From positions 310,001 to 374,000 of the forward strand of contig NZ_FNCJ01000003.1 in assembly GCF_900100735.1 (NCBI RefSeq): a DNA stretch of 64,000 nucleotides, given 5' to 3'. How positions within the stretch are numbered: position 1 is the first letter of the stretch; each line of letters starts with the position of its first letter. The notes under the pieces were generated by a model. It did not search any database and had not been told where the DNA came from. It saw only the letters and a list, made by a program, of their open reading frames with translations. This DNA is from Paraburkholderia phenazinium (GTDB taxonomy: Bacteria; Pseudomonadota; Gammaproteobacteria; Burkholderiales; Burkholderiaceae). The position numbers and the translations under genes were made by a program. This document shows, piece after piece, positions 63,307 through 64,000 of this stretch.

Positions 63307-63434
63307 CAAATCTGTGAATGTCGAATGGGACTGAACGGTTGAGCAGCAAACTTGTGAATGTGCGATTCAGAGGAGCAAATTTGTGAATATTGGAGGAAAA
63401 CCTGCCCGCGTTCACATTTTAGCTCCGAAGCACT
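63307..63434 (+). repeat. 128-bp direct repeat, copy 2
   Basis: About 85-90% identical by eye to copy 1 at an offset of 190 bp, with the same three direct motifs and one inverted motif. No transposase gene lies next to either copy in the window. Confidence 0.6.
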
Positions 63435-63631
63435 CCCACTCATGGTACTTATGCAACCTTGCGGTCAAAAAGAAATGACGAAAAACTGCCAACGCAACGA
63501 TGCATCCCAATAGCGAAATCGCCGAAATTTTCCATTTGAACGCAGCCTTGCATTGAAATCTGCCGAATTTGGATGGCCAGTTGCGTTGGAGCGCTGAAGG
63601 CAAACCGTGCAACACCTCTTTAGGCACCACT

Positions 63632-63659
63632 GAAGTTGATAATTTATATTATGTCAAAT
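63632..63659. other. dif-like 28-bp site near a toxin-antitoxin locus
   Basis: GAAGTTGATAA, spacer TTTATA, TTATGTCAAAT. The right arm differs by one base from the E. coli XerD-side dif arm (TTATGTTAAAT), and the spacer resembles TGTATA. The left arm is less conserved beyond ATAA. It is about 140 bp upstream of an antitoxin gene. Confidence 0.5.
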
Positions 63660-63779
63660 CACGAAAATTCGCAGGACCTGCTTCAGGGTGTGGCGGACCG
63701 GCCGCGTGTAGTGCTGCCAGCCGCTACGGTCCGGAGCGTCTCCACACGGCGATTGCGGGACGGTGGATTCCCGAGTAAC

Positions 63780-63805
63780 CTAAGTCCATTGAACTAAGTT
63801 CATGG
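63780..63805 (+). promoter_or_regulatory. Short direct repeat before the antitoxin gene
   Basis: CTAAGTCCATTG (63780-63791) and CTAAGTTCATGG (63794-63805) agree in 10 of 12 positions and abut the first ATG. Phd-type antitoxins repress their own operon by binding repeats near the start, so an operator is possible; the match is short. Confidence 0.35.
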
Positions 63806-64000
63806 GTACAACAATCATGCAGATCTACAACATTCATGATGCCAAGACCAATCTGTCGCGGCTCATTGAGGAAACGGTGAATGGCGGCGAGCCGTTCGTG
63901 ATCGCCAAAGCGGGCAAGCCGCTGGTCAAGGTCGTGCGCATTGATGTGGAAACCGGGAAGCCACCCCGGCGCATCGGCTTTATGAAGGGGCAAATCACGG
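63802..64000 (+). CDS. Phd/YefM family antitoxin, 3' partial
   Basis: The frame runs off the window. From ATG 63802 or 63817 it reads QIYNIHDAKTNLSRLIEE, then GGEPFVIAKAGKPLVKV and PPRRIGFMKGQIT, the standard N-terminal DNA-binding domain of Phd/YefM (VapB-like) antitoxins. A PIN-domain or Doc-type toxin gene is expected just beyond the window. The neighbouring dif-like site and repeats suggest it sits in mobile DNA. Confidence 0.88.
   Translation, partial: MGTTIMQIYNIHDAKTNLSRLIEETVNGGEPFVIAKAGKPLVKVVRIDVETGKPPRRIGFMKGQIT

Overview
The window looks like the chromosome or a large replicon of a Burkholderiales bacterium of the Paraburkholderia/Caballeronia/Burkholderia type. This rests on high GC, GTG/TTG starts, frequent ATGA overlaps and the gene families present; no rRNA or tRNA was seen, so the genus is an inference.

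Region 1 (1-18.3 kb) is a catabolic cluster. It holds an M20 amidohydrolase (5' end outside the window), a haloacid-dehalogenase-like hydrolase, a complete peptide/opine-type ABC importer (Tat-signal binding protein, two permeases, one double-ATPase protein), a GhrA-like 2-hydroxyacid dehydrogenase, GabT, a divergent PucR-type regulator, a large FAD/Fe-S oxidase, GabD, a DUF2848 protein and a bicupin. A plausible reading is import and hydrolysis of an N-acylated or amide compound that yields GABA or a similar omega-amino acid, which GabT and GabD turn into a dicarboxylate. Two copies of an inverted repeat TWCCTAC-N5-GTAGGAA flank the regulator gene and are the best operator candidates. A chemoreceptor follows (18.4-20.2 kb).

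Region 2 (20.2-30.3 kb) is a nest of mobile DNA. It contains a decayed tyrosine-recombinase fragment, a diverged IS end, a complete IS1202-like (ISNCY) element with a partial second copy in direct repeat, and a 7.3 kb Tn3-family transposon (22981-30287). The transposon carries tnpA, a TnpC-like gene, two unknown passengers and an unusual tyrosine recombinase with its own 28-bp dif-like site.

Region 3 (30.3-41.2 kb) is accessory DNA with a defence-island flavour. It has a DUF3732 (ABC-three-component type) ATPase beheaded by the transposon, a UvrD/HelD helicase with a nuclease-like insert and a zinc ribbon, a dead SEFIR-like gene, a PD-(D/E)XK-like protein, a possible fertility-inhibition protein, a possible HEPN protein, three small unknown genes, a trypsin-like protease and a DUF7662 fragment cut by the next element.

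Region 4 (41.2-47.5 kb) is a Tn7-like transposition module (TnsA-like, TnsB, TnsC, TniQ). It ends with a second tyrosine recombinase, a close paralogue of the one in the Tn3 element, again with a dif-like site exactly 28 bp upstream of its start codon. The shared resolvase-plus-site cassette in two unrelated transposon families is the most notable observation here.

Region 5 (48.2-63 kb) encodes a 2421-residue repeat-rich RTX-type protein, its type I secretion system (HlyB-, HlyD- and TolC-like) and a glycosyltransferase, preceded by a small gene with a G8 tract that may be frameshifted. The right edge (63-64 kb) has duplicated terminal-repeat-like DNA, a third dif-like site and the start of a Phd/YefM-type antitoxin.
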